DNA from: Oscillatoria nigro-viridis PCC 7112
Lineage (GTDB): Bacteria > Cyanobacteriota > Cyanobacteriia > Cyanobacteriales > Microcoleaceae
Direction of reading: 5' to 3'
Assembly (NCBI RefSeq): GCF_000317475.1
Contig: NC_019729.1
Span: forward strand, 5,780,501-5,844,500
Length of the DNA stretch: 64,000 nucleotides
In this document: piece by piece, positions 44,986 to 53,839 of the stretch
Layout: the number at the start of each line of letters is the position of its first letter
Position numbering within the stretch: the first letter of the stretch is position 1
The notes under the pieces: model-generated
Told to the model about the DNA's origin: nothing
The model's input: only the letters and a program-made list of their open reading frames with translations
The model's database searches: none
Translations under genes and position numbers: made by a program

Positions 44986-45264
44986 TTAAAAAAGGCGCTC
45001 TAATTTTTTGTACACTTCATCATCGTTACGCTTACCAACTAGAATGATTTCTACCAAATCTTCTTCGGGATTAAAGCTGTAAATAATCCGATACTCGCCA
45101 CTATCTACCCGATAATAACCCGGATATCCGATTAATTGCTTGCTATCATTGGGTAAAGGATCGACATTCAGCGCTAACACTTTTTTAGCAATTTGAGCCG
45201 CTATTTTAGGTTGCAAACCCTTGAGAAAGTCGAGAACTGTTTGTAAACCATCAAGTTTCGCCAT
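44986..45264 (-). CDS. RelE/ParE-type toxin
   Basis: 92 residues. It has the RelE-fold layout: N-terminal helix FLKGLQPKIAAQIAKKVLAL, then KQLIGYPGYYRVDSGEYRII, then YSFNPEEDLVEIILVGKR, then EVYKKLERLF. Toxins of this group cut mRNA on ribosomes or poison gyrase. It overlaps the antitoxin gene by 14 bases, the usual translational coupling. The catalytic residues vary too much in this family to call activity. Confidence 0.85.
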   Translation of the reverse strand: MAKLDGLQTVLDFLKGLQPKIAAQIAKKVLALNVDPLPNDSKQLIGYPGYYRVDSGEYRIIYSFNPEEDLVEIILVGKRNDDEVYKKLERLF

Positions 45265-45520
45265 TTGCCAGTTGTTGTAGTGTTTCTACAAAGGTTTTAG
45301 TACCAACCATTTGAGACTGACTAAGGGCAGATTTTGCTGATGAACCTAAAAGCATATCTTCTAATTCCATCAGACGCTCTATCAAGCGCTGATAGGCATC
45401 AGCGGACATAATTACGTGGCTGGGCTGCGATTTATCTGTGAGTAAAACTGGCTCCACAGCAGCTCGGTTAAAGACTGTCCCCTGTGGATTACATACTTCT
45501 GCGAGGGTGTAACTTTGCAT
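45251..45520 (-). CDS. Phd/YefM-type antitoxin
   Basis: 89 residues. The N-terminal strand-turn (CNPQGTVFNRAAVEPVLLTD) and VIMSADAYQRLIERLMELED match the Phd/YefM DNA-binding fold, and the C-terminal tail would wrap the toxin. It lies directly upstream of the toxin gene and probably represses the pair. Some positions differ from the consensus (a Val-Glu-Pro before VLLTD), but gene order supports the call. Confidence 0.8.
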   Translation of the reverse strand: MQSYTLAEVCNPQGTVFNRAAVEPVLLTDKSQPSHVIMSADAYQRLIERLMELEDMLLGSSAKSALSQSQMVGTKTFVETLQQLANGET

Positions 45521-45863
45521 GACAGATGTTATGAGCGTGGGTTATGTCTATTTTAGGCAAAATCAGCAGGGATTGGGAGGTCGATCGATATTTGGGATTA
45601 CAAAAAGTAGGACTTACGCAAAAAACCCGGTTTTCGATCAAAATCGTCCACATCTGGGATAAATTTCGCAGCAGTCGCCAGCCGTATTTTTCCTGCATTG
45701 CGTAATACCGCTTTCTAGAGTGACCCTACCATCTAAGACTGTTCCCGATCGTCAGGGGCGGGTTTCACCAACCACAATTGTTGAAAACTAGGGATTTCAT
45801 AAACCCGCCCCGCCCCTACATGAAGGATGCCACCGGACATGATATAAGCGGGATAAATACGAT
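45521..45863. other. Intergenic stretch with two repeat elements
   Basis: 45607-45706 starts TAGGACTTACGCAAAAAACC and ends GCATTGCGTAATACC, an imperfect inverted pair. 45753-45820 is a TCAGGGGCGGGTTTCACCAA...CATAAACCCGCCCCGCCCC palindrome of the family present between potB and potC. No gene. Confidence 0.55.
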
Positions 45864-46169
45864 CTATTTACCGCCGTAATAAAAAGCGATTTCTTTCTCT
45901 TTCAGCGGTGCAAAGTTGGCCGCCACCAGCATTTTATCCAGTTCCTCTTGTCCGATGTGTTTGACACCGATTCGGACAATGCGCGATCGCATGGTATTTG
46001 ACACGCCACTGCGCTGTCTGCCGGCTTCTAATCCCATCACTTGCTTGTAGAGGTCTAATTTTGCTTGCGGAATCGGAGTGCCGTCAAAGTCGATTCCAGA
46101 GGCGATCGCAACATCGATCGCATCTGCACCAGTTGTAGATTGAGCCGCTGAGTTTGTTTCTGAAGACAT
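45864..46169 (-). CDS. Small conserved-looking protein, function unknown
   Basis: 101 residues. The N-terminus is Ser/Ala/Thr-rich and disordered (MSSETNSAAQSTTGADA); the central part has IPQAKLDLYKQVMGLEAGR, then TMRSRIVRIG, and it ends LKEKEIAFYYGGK. Strong strands and helices and normal codon use suggest a real gene. No motif was recognised. It lies on the same strand downstream of the toxin-antitoxin pair, 225 bases beyond the helicase stop, and is not clearly part of either unit. Confidence 0.6.
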   Translation of the reverse strand: MSSETNSAAQSTTGADAIDVAIASGIDFDGTPIPQAKLDLYKQVMGLEAGRQRSGVSNTMRSRIVRIGVKHIGQEELDKMLVAANFAPLKEKEIAFYYGGK

Positions 46170-46333
46170 TGTGCAAATTAAATAAAAAGGACGATCGTCA
46201 TAAAAAGTAGTTTAGAGCCAAAAGTACCAAGTTTGAGCACCCAACCGCAGTACAGCTCAAAATAACGTAAACTCATGAAACAGGCTAAGCTGTTGCGGCA
46301 TTTAAATTGGATATCAAAAAAAAATCAAACTCT

Positions 46334-46373
46334 TGTGGGGTGGGCGTCTCGCCCGCCCTAAATATACAATTCA
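46334..46373. repeat. TTGTGGGGTGGGC...GCCCGCCC hairpin
   Basis: CTTGTGGGGTGGGCGTCTCG followed by CCCGCCCTAAATATA. The same element occurs at 14428-14456, also followed by AAATATGCAA. Confidence 0.7.
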
Positions 46374-46394
46374 AATGAGCGACAGCTTATTCGA

Positions 46395-49300
46395 TTAAGC
46401 ACAGTTTGGCCGGGGGGCGATCGCATTGAGCATTTCTTCAAACAACGGATTGCCAAAACTCATCAATTGCAGCGAAGCATTTTCGTCAAAGATATCGGGG
46501 TAAAATGTTACAGCATAATCGCGACTTTTATAGTTAAGCTGCCAAGTGCGATTTTCAGAGCGATCGAATGTAGCGCCAATCTGCTTTAAAATCAAAGAAT
46601 TGACAAAAAAATTTTCGATGGTTTCAGGAAACAGAGAAGTCGGCTGCAGAGGTTGACGGATTTCTTGCAAGTCTGATTCTACATCCATCGCTACCATTTC
46701 ATCGAGGGCCGGGCCGGGAGGCGGCGCGTCTAATACTCGATCGAACTCTCCCAACAAAACGCCCTCTTCTTCGGGATCTGCACTCATCACAGCCTGTTCG
46801 ATGAAAGTGGGAACTGTTGCGAGAATCGGTTGCAAATTGCCGACTACGGTTTGAAAAGCATCAATGCGATCGCGCAATTTCTTGTAAACCTTCGCCTCTA
46901 CCGTTCCGTCATAGTAAAAATTGTGTATTCTGACGGTATCATAAATCTGGCCGATGCGATCGAGTCTGCCGATGCGCTGTTCGACTCGCATGGGATTCCA
47001 AGGCATATCGTAGTTGATTAAAACGCCGCAAGTTTGCAAATTTAGCCCTTCCGATGCGGATTCGGTACAAAGTAAAATTTTGATGATTCCTTCTCGGAAT
47101 TTGGTTTTGATTTGTTCTTTCGGAAAAGTTCGCCATTCGCCATTTTGATACAACTCTCCGCCGCGCCCGGAATAGCAAGCAATCTGAGCACCATATAATT
47201 GTTGTAAAGCAGTTCTGAGATAATCCATTGTGTCGGTGTACTGCGTGAAGACGATCGCACTTTCGCGCTGGATTAGCTCTTGACGCAAAATTGTGATAAA
47301 ATGCGAAAGCTTGCTATCTTCGCCAGTATTCTCGAATTGATACAGCAAATCTTCTAAATATTTAATTTCTTCAGGATCTGCTGGTTCAAAATAAGATTCC
47401 ATCCCTGCCAAAATCACATCATCCGCATCATCTAAATCGTTGAAATCATCCTCAGTAATGCTAATTCCTTCGAGGCGGCGCTGCAAGGATTCGCGAATCG
47501 CATAAAAGGAACTTGTCAGGCGTTTGCGGTAAAGAGTCATCAAAAAACCTAACGCTTTGCGGTTGTCTTTTTGCGCTAGATTGTAAAAGTGGCGCACGTA
47601 ATTGCTGACGGCGAGATAAAGCGGCACTTCGCGGTTATTTTCTAAACTAATCGCATTGTCTCTGACTGCGCGGTGGGGAATATCGCGATCCAACAATCCC
47701 CGCTGATAGTATTGGCGCAAAGTGTCGCGGGTGTGGCGGAACATCAAATCTTTGAGGGGAGTATTCACTGTCAAATATTGGCGGGAAGCGGCGATAAAAT
47801 CCGTGTCTTCAGCAACTTGTTTTGGGTTGAATCGCTGATTTTTTTCCCAGACATCTCTCAGTTTATAATATAGTAGCCGATCGCCCTTTTGGAGATATTC
47901 CTGCAACCGAGCACAGGGCGAACCCCCTTGCTGGAAGTAATCCACAGACATCTGCTGCCAAAAATTCAAGGTTTGGCGATCGGGCTTGTCGGACAGCGTG
48001 CTAAAATAATTGCAGAAATTCTCGCCGTAAGACCAATGTCCTCGCATTCCGAGAAGTTGCAATAAATCGAAAACTTCGATCGCGTCAATCTGCATCGGCG
48101 TGGCGGATAATAATAAGAGCGATCGACTTTTTTCTCGCAACTGCTGCATTAACTGTAACAACCGATTCGGAGTTTCCTTGCGGTTTTGCGGGCTTTGGCG
48201 GCGGGCGTGATGCGCTTCATCCAGAATCACCAAATCCCACGGCTGCGCGTCTAAAAGCTGTTTTGCGCGATCGCTCCGACGGACTAAATGAGATGATGCT
48301 AAAATCAGATTTTGGGAATTCCAAATATTCTCTTCCCCTGACTGACTCCTCTCCCCATACGCATTTTTTAATTCACCTTTGCTGTAACTCCAAAAATGCA
48401 GATTAAATTTTTCGCGCAATTCTTCGTGCCATTGCGGCTGAATGCTGGCTGGTGCTAAAATTAACACGCGCTTAACTTTTTGGCTGACAAGCAAATAACG
48501 CAGAATCAACCCAGTTTCGATGGTTTTTCCCAATCCAACCTCATCCGCAATTAAGAAACTTTTCGGAAAATTTGCCGCAACTCTACGCAGTATCTTAATC
48601 TGATGCGGCCAAGGCTTGATCGGAACCGATTTCAAACAATAATCGAGACAACTCGGCGAAGCGTACAAATTGAGAAGCGGTTCAAATTTAGCATAATCTG
48701 CGGATAATTCAGGGCAGGGCGGGCACGGGGGCACCGCCCCTACGGAAGGTTTTGTAGGGGCGGTGCCCCCGTGCCCGCCCATCCCCCCGTGGTTGCCCCG
48801 AAACAGCCCTGCCCTTGGGGGTAGGGGGGCGTTGAATTCTGACTCCCGATTCCACACAGGTTTACTGCTGGGCGCGTATTTTAGCAGCTTATTTTTCACC
48901 GCTTCCGGCACTTCAAAAACGCGCACATTCGGCGATAAATTGTTCCACAACTGTTCAAACCGAAAAATCTCTTCAGAAACTCGTTCAGCATCTCGACCGC
49001 CTTCCCAAGCACAATAAACGTGGAAAGATTCAACGTTGCTTTCCCAACCGCTGAGAGATTCGTTATTGGAACCGCTAAAAGCTAATTGCGCGCCGTTACA
49101 GTCGGTAAAAATGCCGACTTTTTCGTGAAAAATATGCTGCCGATCGAGTAAACTTGCAGTATCTATTGGTAAGCCGTTAGATTTGAGGGGAACGGCGATT
49201 TTAATATCGAGATAACTGTTTTGAATCAGCCAACTGAGAATTTCAAAATGTTTGAGTTGGGCGAAGGTTTGGGGCGGCTGCAAATCGGTATCGAGGCGCA

Positions 49301-49571
49301 TGGTAACTGCATCTCGGAGGGCGTAACCTTGTTGGATTGCTTGCAAGTCTTGCGGGCTGAATTGACAGCCCATGATTAACCGCATCCGCCCTTGATTGTG
49401 CAGCATCGCGCCCAATCCCTGCGCTACTTTACTGAGGATGGCGCTGTTGAAAAAGCCGGATTTGCGATCGTACTGTAGAGCACATTCTAGCGCGGGAATG
49501 TAGAAATCGGCGATCGGGTTATTTTCGTTGCTAGAATAGCTAATCCGCCAGGGATAATCTGTTAAATTCAT
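46395..49571 (-). CDS. Phospholipase D-SNF2 helicase fusion (DISARM DrmD-like logic)
   Basis: 1058 residues from an ATG at 49571 (MNLTDYPWRISYSSN). Residues 1-215 hold a phospholipase D-like nuclease domain with HEKVGIFTDC and SGSNNES (one HxK half-site). Residues 320-960 are an SNF2/RapA-type helicase: Walker A DEVGLGKTIETGL (about 341), DEAH (about 451), motif III LLLSATPMQ, and motifs V-VI SEGLNLQTCG and EQRIGRLDRIGQ. Such PLD-helicase fusions occur in defence islands, where the helicase moves along DNA and the PLD part may cut it. About 40 residues near 245-285 (LFRGNHGGMGGHGGTAPTKP, SVGAVPPCPPCP) are encoded by an inserted palindromic repeat. Last gene of the minus-strand defence-like locus. 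Confidence 0.88.
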   Translation of the reverse strand: MNLTDYPWRISYSSNENNPIADFYIPALECALQYDRKSGFFNSAILSKVAQGLGAMLHNQGRMRLIMGCQFSPQDLQAIQQGYALRDAVTMRLDTDLQPPQTFAQLKHFEILSWLIQNSYLDIKIAVPLKSNGLPIDTASLLDRQHIFHEKVGIFTDCNGAQLAFSGSNNESLSGWESNVESFHVYCAWEGGRDAERVSEEIFRFEQLWNNLSPNVRVFEVPEAVKNKLLKYAPSSKPVWNRESEFNAPLPPRAGLFRGNHGGMGGHGGTAPTKPSVGAVPPCPPCPELSADYAKFEPLLNLYASPSCLDYCLKSVPIKPWPHQIKILRRVAANFPKSFLIADEVGLGKTIETGLILRYLLVSQKVKRVLILAPASIQPQWHEELREKFNLHFWSYSKGELKNAYGERSQSGEENIWNSQNLILASSHLVRRSDRAKQLLDAQPWDLVILDEAHHARRQSPQNRKETPNRLLQLMQQLREKSRSLLLLSATPMQIDAIEVFDLLQLLGMRGHWSYGENFCNYFSTLSDKPDRQTLNFWQQMSVDYFQQGGSPCARLQEYLQKGDRLLYYKLRDVWEKNQRFNPKQVAEDTDFIAASRQYLTVNTPLKDLMFRHTRDTLRQYYQRGLLDRDIPHRAVRDNAISLENNREVPLYLAVSNYVRHFYNLAQKDNRKALGFLMTLYRKRLTSSFYAIRESLQRRLEGISITEDDFNDLDDADDVILAGMESYFEPADPEEIKYLEDLLYQFENTGEDSKLSHFITILRQELIQRESAIVFTQYTDTMDYLRTALQQLYGAQIACYSGRGGELYQNGEWRTFPKEQIKTKFREGIIKILLCTESASEGLNLQTCGVLINYDMPWNPMRVEQRIGRLDRIGQIYDTVRIHNFYYDGTVEAKVYKKLRDRIDAFQTVVGNLQPILATVPTFIEQAVMSADPEEEGVLLGEFDRVLDAPPPGPALDEMVAMDVESDLQEIRQPLQPTSLFPETIENFFVNSLILKQIGATFDRSENRTWQLNYKSRDYAVTFYPDIFDENASLQLMSFGNPLFEEMLNAIAPRPNCA
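48711..48835. repeat. GC-rich palindrome inserted in frame in the helicase gene
   Basis: Two perfect 27-base arms, 48717-48743 and 48754-48780, with a 10-base loop, followed by 29 bases (48781-48809) that also occur, reversed, at 8013-8041. The frame stays open on the minus strand across the insert, adding about 40 Gly/Pro/Cys-rich residues. Confidence 0.9.
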
Positions 49572-49590
49572 TTTCCTGAATCTGGGTAAC

Positions 49591-49773
49591 TTATTTTGGT
49601 ATTTGTTGTGGTGGAATCTCATCAGCCGAAAGTGTCACGACTTTTCCATCTTGCCAAATACTAATAGATTGTCCGAGTCTGCGGTGTTTCTCGATCGCCT
49701 GTGCGATCGCCATTTTAACACCAGCATCGATTTTTTGATGCAGCGGTGAGAGGGCGGGTTGTTCAGGATTCAT
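49591..49773 (-). CDS. Small 60-residue protein, possible antitoxin-like
   Basis: 60 residues from ATG 49773 (MNPEQPALSPLHQKID). The middle is a charged helix (GVKMAIAQAIEKHRRLGQSI) and the end is a short strand, SIWQDGKVVTLSADEIPP. Small proteins of this appearance are frequent in cyanobacteria, but the function is unknown to me. It lies 19 bases before the helicase start and may be translated with it. Confidence 0.6.
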   Translation of the reverse strand: MNPEQPALSPLHQKIDAGVKMAIAQAIEKHRRLGQSISIWQDGKVVTLSADEIPPQQIPK

Positions 49774-49844
49774 CGATACCTCCAGTAATTTGGTTCCAGA
49801 TTTGCGATATGTAAACAATTCGATCGGTTACAGCACTATTATAA

Positions 49845-50025
49845 TTAACCACAGAGAGCGCAGAGAGTACAGAGAGAGGGAGAGAATATATTGCAGGATA
49901 CTAAACTCAGATTTAGTATTATTAGTTATTCATCCTTAAATTGACCTAATATCAAATCCGGCTGCATCATAATTATTCATCTCTCTCTTCTCTCCCTCTG
50001 CGCCCTCTGCGCCCTCTGCGGTTAA
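49845..50025. repeat. AACC(G/A)CAGAG(A/G)GCGCAGAG inverted repeat
   Basis: Left arm TTAACCACAGAGAGCGCAGA, right arm TCTCCCTCTGCGCCCTCTGC then GCCCTCTGCGGTTAA, in opposite directions. Copies of the motif also lie at 57880-57925 and 58990-59030. Nothing codes here. Confidence 0.75.
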
Positions 50026-50051
50026 ATCATTCCAATGCTAACGGAAATGAC

Positions 50052-52838
50052 CTAACCCAAATCTAAACTCAACTGTCCCTCAAACGGAATTTCCATCTGT
50101 TGATAAACAACCTTGGCCTTAATCTCATCCATCGCCAACCACAAATCCAACAAAGCCTTCTCCTCCGGTATCCGCTTCTTCTCATCCCCAATACGCGGAA
50201 TCACTTTCAGCGCCACCTCAATCGCCCGCATGAAATTCTCGTTATCAGTCAAAGCCGTTTTCTTCATAAACTCGCGCACGATTTGAATATCTCCGTCCTC
50301 CTGATACAAACCGATAATCGCGTGCAATCCATCCACTAAATAGGTAATCGAAAAATCTTGCGGATTGACGGAAAAAGCTGATTTTTTCAGCCGCTGTTTC
50401 GGTGTCAAAAGTTTGCAAGTGCCGCTAGTCGAGTCAATTAATTTGTAGACTTTTGCTAAATCAACAACGTTGAAACCGCCGACGGCGAGGGCGAGTTGTC
50501 GCGCTTCATCGAAGGGGAACTCGACAGCGCCGAAGGCATCCCACGCGAGGAAATACCACTGCGTCAGGGCGTCAAATCCGGCGGTATCGGTTTGTGCAAG
50601 TTTGCGGAAGCGATAGTTTGCAATGGCTTTTCTGGCTTCAGCAAAAGCAACTTCCGGGCGCACTTCTTCGCCGCTGCTGTTGAGGATGGGATAGGAACGG
50701 CTGAACACATTTAACGCCGGGCCAAAGGCGCTTAAATAAAGGTCGATTCCTTTGATGTCGTTGGCTTCAAATTCTGGGGCGCGTTGTTCGACGAGATTGG
50801 CGACTTCCGGGCGCAAATCATCCCACCAAGCTTGGGCTGCGTTGGTGTCGCGTTTGCGACAGACGAGGAGCACTGTACTAGAAACGGAGTTTTTCTGGGC
50901 TTGGTGCAAGTTTTGCGGGTTTTCGGTACTGACGGCCCAAGATGCGGTAATCTCGAAACCGGCATCGATGAGGGATTTTGTGAGCACGTCCCACGCGCCG
51001 GATTCTTTGTGGTTGAATTGGACTGTCATCACGCCGTCATCGCGCAAAACTCGGTAATATTCGCTAAAAGCTAGGGCCATTTTTGCTTCGTAATCTTGTT
51101 TGGCGAGTTCGTCGGGGGATGCGCCCATGTTGCGGAAGCGAAAAGGATTCGCTACAGCTTCTCTCGCTTTTTCAGTAAGTTCTGACCAGAATAAATCGGG
51201 GAATATATCGCCTAATGTGCGCTTCATCCAGACATAGAAAAAATCGGAAAGATCCGCATACGGAATTGTGGAATAGTAGGGCGGATCGGTGATAATGGCA
51301 TGGACTGAATTCTCGGGAATATGGTAGAGGCTATCGGCTGATGCGGCATTGATTAGAATGGTTTTGGGGTCGTATTTTTCGATGCCGGGTAAGCCCGTTG
51401 AGTGGGGTTTTGTACCGAATAAAGCACAGAGACTTTTATATTCTGATACAAAAGCATCAGCACACCAATTCCATAATTCTCCTGTTCCACTGATTTCTGG
51501 ATAATTCCAGGTTAAATTTAGAGCATGAGTTTTAGATGCTCTATCAACTACTGCACGGCTTGAATGCCAGCCTGATAATCGAGAATTATGGTCTATACAT
51601 CTATCTAATACTAAAGCCAAATAAGTGCTTATCGCCTCTACCTTCTCCGGTTCGTACTCAGCCTGTAGCAGCGCCTTAGCTTCGTTGATAATTTCTACAT
51701 AGGTGACAAGCGTTAGAAGCTGACGGGAATTGAATAAGTCTTCATACTTTCGTAAGCCATAGTCATAATTGCCCGGTGAATTGTGCAAGTCGGTACTGGT
51801 CGCTTCATTGGGAATTAATCCCTTAATAATAAATTCAGCATAAGTTTGATTTAAATAATCTTGTGCTTTTTGAAGACCGTAAAAATCTAGATTAGCAGGA
51901 ATTCGGAATTCTAATACAGATTGGTTTTTTTTATAAGCTACTGCATATAGCTGATGTCCAAAATTATTAACAGATGTATAAAGTTTGATCTCTTGCTCTG
52001 TGATAACAGCATTACAATTGCAGCATTTGCCAACTGCTCTACTTAAAGTAGATAAGGTATTTGGATCGTATTCACCCGCATCTGTTTTAATCGTCGTATC
52101 CTTGCCTTTCTTCCCCTTCACCAACTCAAAATCAAGCCGCTTCTGTTCCAAGTTAGGAATGGGTTTCACCGCACACCATTTATGTAAATTCTGCTTTTCC
52201 GGGCGCTTGTACAACCACCAATTCGGACTCAGCGGCACAACCGACTGACAACTCGGACAAACCACCGTATGAGCCCACAAATAATTCTGCACGGTTTCCC
52301 CCGGTAAAGATGGGAAAAACTCAGCTAATCTTTTCTCGGCTTCATCCCCCACCCATTGCACCCATTTATCAATATCCTCCTGCAAATCCGGGCCAAATTT
52401 CAGCGGATATTCCATCGCCGCCTTCATCGTCACCACCGCCACCGGATTGAGATCCGACGCCAACACATTCAACCCGTACCGCGCCGCCTCAAACGGAATG
52501 CTTCCCCCACCCGCAAACGCATCTAAAATTGTCGGCGTGCGATTCCCCCACACCTTCTCGCAATAGTCATGAACCTTTTTAATTCGCACCGAAGACGGGG
52601 GAGTTTTGTAGAGTTTAATTTCCTTCCCCGGTTCCAATCCCAGCAAATATTCAAACTCTTCTAAAGAGATATCTGCGGGTAAAATCGACCCCAACACCGA
52701 AGCGCGAGAAAACGATAAAGGTTTGCGCGAATACCAGCGATGCAATCCTTTAAATGGATTGCCGCCGTGTTCGTAATAAACCTGCTCGTTGAGCAGATTT
52801 ACGGGCATGATTTTCTCGATGAAGAGGTGAGGGCGCAT
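50052..52838 (-). CDS. DUF1156-type adenine-specific DNA methyltransferase
   Basis: 928 residues. It opens with the DUF1156 segment GLHRWYSRKPLSFSRASVLG. The SAM-binding motif is DAFAGGGSIPFEAA (106-119), and the catalytic motif is TDPPYYSTIPYADL (about 517), a variant of the NPPY/DPPY of amino-methyltransferases. Two CxxC pairs (VVCPSCQS and GKCCNCNAVI) suggest an inserted zinc ribbon. The long C-terminal region (ELRPEVANLVE, VVDLAKVYKLID) probably gives specificity. It would mark host DNA in a modification or defence role. It sits between the accessory 142-residue gene and the small protein before the helicase. Confidence 0.88.
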   Translation of the reverse strand: MRPHLFIEKIMPVNLLNEQVYYEHGGNPFKGLHRWYSRKPLSFSRASVLGSILPADISLEEFEYLLGLEPGKEIKLYKTPPSSVRIKKVHDYCEKVWGNRTPTILDAFAGGGSIPFEAARYGLNVLASDLNPVAVVTMKAAMEYPLKFGPDLQEDIDKWVQWVGDEAEKRLAEFFPSLPGETVQNYLWAHTVVCPSCQSVVPLSPNWWLYKRPEKQNLHKWCAVKPIPNLEQKRLDFELVKGKKGKDTTIKTDAGEYDPNTLSTLSRAVGKCCNCNAVITEQEIKLYTSVNNFGHQLYAVAYKKNQSVLEFRIPANLDFYGLQKAQDYLNQTYAEFIIKGLIPNEATSTDLHNSPGNYDYGLRKYEDLFNSRQLLTLVTYVEIINEAKALLQAEYEPEKVEAISTYLALVLDRCIDHNSRLSGWHSSRAVVDRASKTHALNLTWNYPEISGTGELWNWCADAFVSEYKSLCALFGTKPHSTGLPGIEKYDPKTILINAASADSLYHIPENSVHAIITDPPYYSTIPYADLSDFFYVWMKRTLGDIFPDLFWSELTEKAREAVANPFRFRNMGASPDELAKQDYEAKMALAFSEYYRVLRDDGVMTVQFNHKESGAWDVLTKSLIDAGFEITASWAVSTENPQNLHQAQKNSVSSTVLLVCRKRDTNAAQAWWDDLRPEVANLVEQRAPEFEANDIKGIDLYLSAFGPALNVFSRSYPILNSSGEEVRPEVAFAEARKAIANYRFRKLAQTDTAGFDALTQWYFLAWDAFGAVEFPFDEARQLALAVGGFNVVDLAKVYKLIDSTSGTCKLLTPKQRLKKSAFSVNPQDFSITYLVDGLHAIIGLYQEDGDIQIVREFMKKTALTDNENFMRAIEVALKVIPRIGDEKKRIPEEKALLDLWLAMDEIKAKVVYQQMEIPFEGQLSLDLG

Positions 52839-52868
52839 GATTTTTTGGTTGTTGGTTGTTGTTTTTAG

Positions 52869-53003
52869 GAACAGGCAAGATGCCTGTGAAGCGAAGATTT
52901 AATTTGATTGTGGGGTGGGCTTCTAGCCCGCCCCCAACAGGCAAGATGCCTGTTCCACAAAGATTTAATTTTATTGTGGAATGGGCTTCTAGCCTGCCCC
53001 CAA
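52869..53003. repeat. Two GAACAGGCAAGATGCCTGTTC/GGGCTTCTAGCC repeats in tandem
   Basis: The first copy begins GGAACAGGCAAGATGCCTGT and is truncated on its right hairpin; the second begins CAACAGGCAAGATGCCTGTT and ends GCTTCTAGCCTGCCCC. The same pair of hairpins forms the interior of the TTGCACCATT elements. Confidence 0.8.
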
Positions 53004-53077
53004 CAGTTGGATTGTTCGACATTCCCGCACTCCGACAGTCGGATTTTTCGAGAGTAGGATTGTTCGCTAGTCCCACA

Positions 53078-53300
53078 GTCCGCCAGGGGTTGAAACCCCC
53101 GTCTCAAAGCTGAAGTCGTCTGAAGACGACTGAAGAGTTAATTATATCAAATCTGGGTGCATTGCTTCGCTCGTAATGACAGAAATACGTGGTTTTTGCG
53201 TAATTCCTATAAAGAATAGATCGTGTATTAAAGCCGGATTTATATTAGTCGTCTTCAGACGACTTTCGCTATGAGGCAGGGGTTTCAACCCCTGACGGAC
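53078..53300. mobile_element. Miniature inverted-repeat element A, 54-base ends
   Basis: 223 bases. The 54-base ends (53078-53131 and 53247-53300) are near-exact inverted repeats, and each contains its own palindromes: AGGGGTTGAAACCCC and AGTCGTCTGAAGACGACT. The interior of about 115 bases has TTTTTGCGTAATTCCTATAA but no frame. A second copy lies 388 bases further (53466-53688). Confidence 0.85.
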
Positions 53301-53465
53301 TATCGGAATCACGAAATTTAATCTGAGTCGTCTTCAGACGATTTTAGCTATGAGGAAGACTGTCGGATGATTCGACATTCCCGCAATCCGACAATTGGAT
53401 GATTCGACATTCCCGCAATCCGACAGTCGGATTTTTCGAGAGTCGGATTGTTCGCTAGTCCCACA

Positions 53466-53688
53466 GTCCGCCAGGGGTTGAAACCCCTGTCTCAAAGCTG
53501 AAGTCGTCTGAAGACGACTGAAGAGTTAATTATATCAAATCTGGGTGCATTGCTTCGCTCGTAATGACAGAAATACGTGGTTTTTGCGTAATTCCTATAA
53601 AGAATAGATCGTGTATTAAAGCCGGATTTATATTAGTCGTCTTCAGACGACTTTCGCTATGAGGCAGGGGTTTCAACCCCTGACGGAC
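53466..53688. mobile_element. Miniature inverted-repeat element B, 54-base ends
   Basis: Nearly identical to element A, displaced by 388 bases. The direct repeat extends to 53395-53719 and 53007-53331 when flanks are counted (both have GAGTCGGATTGTTCGCTAGT or one change). Together with element A it fills the gap between the methyltransferase and the 142-residue gene. Confidence 0.85.
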
Positions 53689-53839
53689 TATCGGAATCAC
53701 GGAATTTAATCTGAGTCGTGTTGTCTATAGGCTCTGGCTCGTTTATGGCTGGGAAAGATGGAGGGAGAGCCTCCTGATATGCGTTACCAGGCAGAGCCAG
53801 GGAACGAGTAGATACGTCAAATCAGCAACTTTCATCAGA

